The notes under the pieces: model-generated
Seen by the model: the letters and a program-made list of their open reading frames with translations, nothing else
Databases searched by the model: none
Told to the model about the DNA's origin: nothing
Made by a program: the position numbers and the translations under genes
Part shown: positions 5,847 through 9,315 of the stretch, in pieces
How the letters are laid out: each line of letters opens with the position of its first letter
How positions within the stretch are numbered: position 1 is the stretch's first letter
Assembly: GCA_020697475.1 (NCBI GenBank)
Contig: JAJFMO010000224.1
Coordinates: forward strand, 1 to 9,315
Source: Paenibacillaceae bacterium
GTDB taxonomy: Bacteria; Bacillota; Bacilli; Paenibacillales; NBRC-103111
Length of the DNA: 9,315 nucleotides
Reading direction: 5' to 3'

Positions 5847-7898
5847 CTAATAATCTATCTCCCCCGTGGTGAGAACAATGTCGTCGATATACCCGCGAAA
5901 ATCCCCCGCCGCCCCGCTGCCGTCGAAGCCGACGAGTATCGTCTGGATCGTTTTGCCGTTCAACGCTTGGCCGATCGAAGATGTAATCTGCGTCCAGCTG
6001 CCGACGGCGCCTATTGGTTGGGTCGGCTGGATCCGCTGGCCTTGCGCGTCGACAGCGGGCGATTCCCGCAACGTCGTGCCGTCCGACAGAACCAAGTCGA
6101 TGGAAGCATGGCGAGCCAGCTCGTTCTCCGGATACATCCAGTAGCTCAGCTTCATGTCCTGTGTGACGGGGATATCCACGTCAAACGCCTTGAAATAGAC
6201 GTGCGAGGCGGATGGCTCGGTCGCCTGGCCCGCGTATTGCAGGGCAAATTTGCCCCGGTGGGCTGGCGCTTTGGCCGCATCGGCCCCGCCAGTCACGCTG
6301 GACTCGCCGGCCACCACCGCAAGCGTCGGCCCATCCCCCGCTCCGCCGTAACCGGCCACGTTTAACGCCCCGCCGTGCTCCGTATCGACCGTGTCCGTCC
6401 ACGTCAACGCGGCGTCGGTCGGCTCGAAGCTCGTGCGGAAAAACACCGGGCCGAGCGAATACGGAACAGGCACCTGCGGAACGAGCTCCGCCTTGCCCTC
6501 GATCATTTTCGTCGCCGACCCTGCCAGCCGCAAATAAAAATCCGACGAAATGTACTTGCCGTCCGCACTCAGCGTGAGAAAATATTGGTCGGTCGGCACC
6601 ATCGAGGAATCCTCCGCCCCTTTGGCGATCGCCGTTCCTTCATCGTACTCGTCGAACATCGCAATATACGCGCCGGGGATGTGCGCCTTCGTCACCTCGT
6701 ACGCCTGCTTCCAGAACAGCCCGCCTTGCCGTCGTGGCCGTGAATTCTGTGGGAAGCCCTCCTTCATATTCGACCAGGCGAACCCCGGATTGATGACCGG
6801 CTGAAAATCGACCCCATACTGCTCCAAGTACTCTTTGTCCGGAAGGAGGGTGTTTTTAACATATTTATCCACATCGGCATCCGTCGAATAAGCGGAAACC
6901 GTCCACGGCGACACCATGTTGAACATCCGGTACGCCTCTTCGAAGCCGGGCTTGGAATCGTTCGTCCCGGTTCGCCACTTGTTCGGCACCCCGCCGATCA
7001 CGTAGTAGCCCTGGTCCTTGAACCACTGGATCAGCTGCTTCGCCTGGTCCGGAGTGTTATCGCGGGTAGCGAAGCCGAAGCCCCAAATGCAGACAACCGG
7101 CTTGCCGTTCTGCTTGGCATATTGCGGCGACGACGTGATGGCGAGCTTGCCGATCATCGTGTTCGTCCAGTCGTTCTCGATTTTGCCGACCAGCTGGTCG
7201 CCGCTCATCCCGGAAATATCGTACATAATGTAAAAAATGCGCCCATAAGCTTCCGCCGCCTGCTTCACTTTCTCAGCGACGCTATCGCGGTGCGCCTTGT
7301 TGGACGCACTGTCGAGCGAAGTGCCGAACCGTTGCAGCGCCGCCCCGTCAATCCCATAATCCATCATCCATTGAAAATGCAAATAGATCACGTTCGGATC
7401 ATACGACGAGAAAAGCTTCGCCGGCTTGCCGTTGCCGAGATTGGCGAACCCGGTCTGGAACAATGACGTTTCCGGGTAATCGCGGATATTGGGGTACAGC
7501 TCAAATTTGACGTTGCCGGGCCCCGGGGCAGTGCCGCCGTTCGACCAATGAACCCAGCGATTCGCCGGGGAGCCGTCGCCTTTGGCGTTGAACCACCCTT
7601 GATAGCCGACGATCACCTTATCTTTGATGCTTGACGAATCGACGACCGAAGTCGGTTTCGCCGGAGGTTGGATCGTCAAGTTCGCTCCCCCTTTCGCATT
7701 TGCTGCGGCTGTCGACGCGGCTGTCGGCGCGGCTGTCGGCGCTTGAGCCTGGGTGGTGGTCGCACTATCCGTCCCTTTCGACGCAGCCACAGACGATCCA
7801 TCCTGACTCGCCTGACCCGCGTCCTGGCACCCTTGCAGCACCAACGCCAGCGAAATTCCGGCAGTCGCAACCGCGGCTGCTATATTTTTAAACCTCAT
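5847..7898 (-). CDS. Secreted lipoprotein with GH71/GH99-like glycosidase domain
   Basis: This is a predicted surface-anchored glycoside hydrolase-like protein of 683 residues. Residues 1-23 are a lipoprotein signal (MRFKNIAAAV start, hydrophobic core, lipobox LQGC with Cys24). Residues about 25-80 are a Ser/Thr/Ala/Gln linker. Residues about 94-485 match GH71/GH99-like catalytic domains: VIVGYQGWFNAKGDG, RWVHWSNGG, HFQWMMDYGIDGAALQRFG and AMFDEYDEGTAI (about 413-423, an acidic motif likely at the active site). Family relatives act on alpha-mannan or alpha-glucan type chains, but this subgroup is poorly characterised. Residues about 487-683 form a beta-rich domain (TSFEPTDAALTWTDTVDT, then GYIDDIVLTT) resembling carbohydrate-binding modules. 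ATG 7898 with GGGAGGA 7 bases upstream is preferred to a TTG at 7922. It follows the phosphoesterase by 27 bases, so the two are probably co-transcribed. Confidence 0.85.
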   Translation of the reverse strand: MRFKNIAAAVATAGISLALVLQGCQDAGQASQDGSSVAASKGTDSATTTQAQAPTAAPTAASTAAANAKGGANLTIQPPAKPTSVVDSSSIKDKVIVGYQGWFNAKGDGSPANRWVHWSNGGTAPGPGNVKFELYPNIRDYPETSLFQTGFANLGNGKPAKLFSSYDPNVIYLHFQWMMDYGIDGAALQRFGTSLDSASNKAHRDSVAEKVKQAAEAYGRIFYIMYDISGMSGDQLVGKIENDWTNTMIGKLAITSSPQYAKQNGKPVVCIWGFGFATRDNTPDQAKQLIQWFKDQGYYVIGGVPNKWRTGTNDSKPGFEEAYRMFNMVSPWTVSAYSTDADVDKYVKNTLLPDKEYLEQYGVDFQPVINPGFAWSNMKEGFPQNSRPRRQGGLFWKQAYEVTKAHIPGAYIAMFDEYDEGTAIAKGAEDSSMVPTDQYFLTLSADGKYISSDFYLRLAGSATKMIEGKAELVPQVPVPYSLGPVFFRTSFEPTDAALTWTDTVDTEHGGALNVAGYGGAGDGPTLAVVAGESSVTGGADAAKAPAHRGKFALQYAGQATEPSASHVYFKAFDVDIPVTQDMKLSYWMYPENELARHASIDLVLSDGTTLRESPAVDAQGQRIQPTQPIGAVGSWTQITSSIGQALNGKTIQTILVGFDGSGAAGDFRGYIDDIVLTTGEIDY
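7705..7740 (-). repeat. Three 12-bp tandem repeats in the lipoprotein linker
   Basis: The plus strand reads GCGGCTGTCGAC, then GCGGCTGTCGGC twice. On the minus strand the units encode the Ala/Pro/Thr-rich linker (APTAAPTAAST) just after the lipidated Cys. Being a multiple of three, copy changes would lengthen or shorten the linker without breaking the frame. Confidence 0.75.
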
Positions 7899-7925
7899 CG
7901 CCCCGTCCTCCCGCTTCCCCAACCT

Positions 7926-9315
7926 CTACTTGCCACTGCCGCCCGCCACAATGACAGGCACGCTGCCGCTCGTATCCACCGCAAACCCCGGCAACTCGCC
8001 GATCGCCTGAAGCGAAATGTACAGTTCGTTCTTGGGGCTTTTCCACAGCTTATCGCTCAGCTTCTTCGCCGCCCCGTTGACTTTGACCGTATCCGAATTG
8101 GCCTTCATCTCGATCAGATGCTTGTCGTAAATCATCAGCAACTGATTGTCGTTCGGCGTGTGTACCGTCGCGTTCACGTTGCGGGCCAAATCTTTCACCA
8201 GGATCATCGTCTTCCCGCTCTTGTCGACGAACGGAGGCTCGTCAACAAGCGTGCGAGCCAGGGGGACATTGTTCAGCATGATGTTCGCCGCGACACCGTA
8301 TTCGGAAGATGGCGGAACCGCCGTCTCATAGCGGAACAGATAAGGCGCAAAGTCAGGATGCGAAAAATCAAACAAATCGAGCATATTGTTCGCATTGGCA
8401 TCCCTGTTGTTCAGCGAAGGCAGATCGAAATTCCAGGCGATCAGTTTGATAATCGACGTTAGATCGTATTGCACGTGACCGACGTAATTCCGTTTGGCAT
8501 AGGGCGAAACAAGCAGAAACGGGATGCGCGGCCCGAGCCCTTTGAATCCGTCCGGACCCGGCTCCACTTGCGGAGGCGGAACATGATCCCAATAGCCGCC
8601 TGACTCGTCGTACGTGACGATGATCGCCGTTTCCTTCCAATACTTGCTGTCCATGATTTTGTCGATCACTTTCACGGAAAAATTCTCGTTCTTCGGAGTG
8701 CCGTTGCCCCCCGGATGCTCGGAATTGGATTTAATATACGCGACCGAAGGCAACTTCCCCAGATCGACGTCTTTATTGAACTCGCTGAAATCTTTGACCC
8801 GACTCTCTTGTTTGTACGTGGTCTGAAACTGATCGAAGTACAGGAACGGATTCGTCGTCGGAACGCTCGCCTTGTTGTACCCGGGGTGGTACCACGCCCA
8901 GTCGAGCTTCTTCGCATCGAGCAGATCTCCGACCGTTTTGTAATCGAGCGCCTCCCAGCGCGCATCCTTGTTGCTCCCCAGTTCGCCGAACGCCGGGTTC
9001 GGGTTGCCCTTGTTCGGTTTGTCCGCGTTGCCGGACTGCGCCCCGATCAAATACAGCGCCGCCGGTGTCGACCCGCCGAAGATCGGCTGATAGAAGTTGT
9101 CGGCCATCGCAAAGTGCTGCGCATACTGCCAATACGCAGTCACCATCCGGTAATCGTACCGGCCCATCGCCACCCGACCGTTCTTGCCGTTCACCTTCGC
9201 AAAGCGGTCCATCTTGCCGTTGTCGTACGCGTCGATCATCGGATCATACGAATGCCTGACGTCGGCGGTTTTCAGCTCATCCATCGAGAAATCGAAGGCG
9301 TCAATCCGATTCCCC
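7926..9315 (-). CDS. Phosphoesterase/phospholipase C family protein, 5' end missing, with copper amine oxidase-like C-terminal domain
   Basis: The frame is open through the right edge of the window (the first residues read GNRIDAFDFSMDEL), so only the C-terminal 462 residues are seen and the ATG at 9284 is not the true start. Hallmarks of the acid phosphatase/phospholipase C phosphoesterase family (PF04185) are clear: AMADNFYQPIFGGSTPAALY, WYHPGYN, SEHPGG, VTYDESGGYWDHVPPP (8583-8618) and LGPRIPFLLVSPYAK, which hold several expected metal-binding Asp/His positions. The family cleaves phosphate esters such as phospholipid head groups or teichoic acid-like polymers outside the cell. From about 8258 to 7970 (PLARTLVDEPPFVDK through ELPGFAVDTSG) the protein matches a copper amine oxidase N-terminal-like domain, a stalk common in Paenibacillaceae exoproteins. 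The signal peptide would lie off the window. It leads into the GH-like lipoprotein gene. Confidence 0.87.
   Translation of the reverse strand, partial: GNRIDAFDFSMDELKTADVRHSYDPMIDAYDNGKMDRFAKVNGKNGRVAMGRYDYRMVTAYWQYAQHFAMADNFYQPIFGGSTPAALYLIGAQSGNADKPNKGNPNPAFGELGSNKDARWEALDYKTVGDLLDAKKLDWAWYHPGYNKASVPTTNPFLYFDQFQTTYKQESRVKDFSEFNKDVDLGKLPSVAYIKSNSEHPGGNGTPKNENFSVKVIDKIMDSKYWKETAIIVTYDESGGYWDHVPPPQVEPGPDGFKGLGPRIPFLLVSPYAKRNYVGHVQYDLTSIIKLIAWNFDLPSLNNRDANANNMLDLFDFSHPDFAPYLFRYETAVPPSSEYGVAANIMLNNVPLARTLVDEPPFVDKSGKTMILVKDLARNVNATVHTPNDNQLLMIYDKHLIEMKANSDTVKVNGAAKKLSDKLWKSPKNELYISLQAIGELPGFAVDTSGSVPVIVAGGSGK

Noticed and set aside
7899..7922. TTG start at 7922 for the lipoprotein
   Set aside because: The ATG at 7898 has a good ribosome binding site and gives a signal peptide of normal length with the lipobox Cys at residue 24.

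Overview
The window looks like chromosomal DNA of a fairly GC-rich Firmicute, most likely in the Paenibacillaceae (Paenibacillus or Cohnella type). This is an inference. It rests on strong GGAGG-type ribosome binding sites, a lipobox lipoprotein, a copper amine oxidase-like stalk domain on an extracellular enzyme, a Gfo/Idh subfamily with a Cys-rich insert, and an intergenic repeat of a style I associate with Paenibacillus genomes. All seven genes that can be supported lie on the minus strand, so transcription runs from the right end to the left end.

Right block (5847-9315): a phosphoesterase/phospholipase C family protein, cut off at its N-terminus by the window edge, ends in a copper amine oxidase-like domain. 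It is followed after 27 bases by a secreted lipoprotein with a GH71/GH99-like glycosidase domain and a C-terminal beta-rich, probably carbohydrate-binding, domain. The two look co-transcribed and point to extracellular degradation of a phosphorylated or glycosylated polymer.

Spacer (5558-5846): about 290 bases with no gene. It holds a repeat element with inverted ends (5704-5838), then a TGnTATAAT extended -10 promoter on the minus strand lying inside a perfect AATCGAT-N8-ATCGATT dyad, then two small hairpins in the presumed leader.

Left block (86-5557): five closely spaced genes form a probable operon: sugar phosphate isomerase/epimerase-like TIM barrel, nagA-like N-acetylglucosamine-6-phosphate deacetylase, Gfo/Idh/MocA dehydrogenase (broken by a one-base frameshift near 2945-2960), AraC-family regulator, and a YbfB/YjiJ-type MFS transporter. 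Taken together they suggest uptake and catabolism of an N-acetylated sugar or its derivative under local AraC control; the exact substrate cannot be read from the sequence. No RNA genes, CRISPR array, insertion sequence or phage genes were seen.
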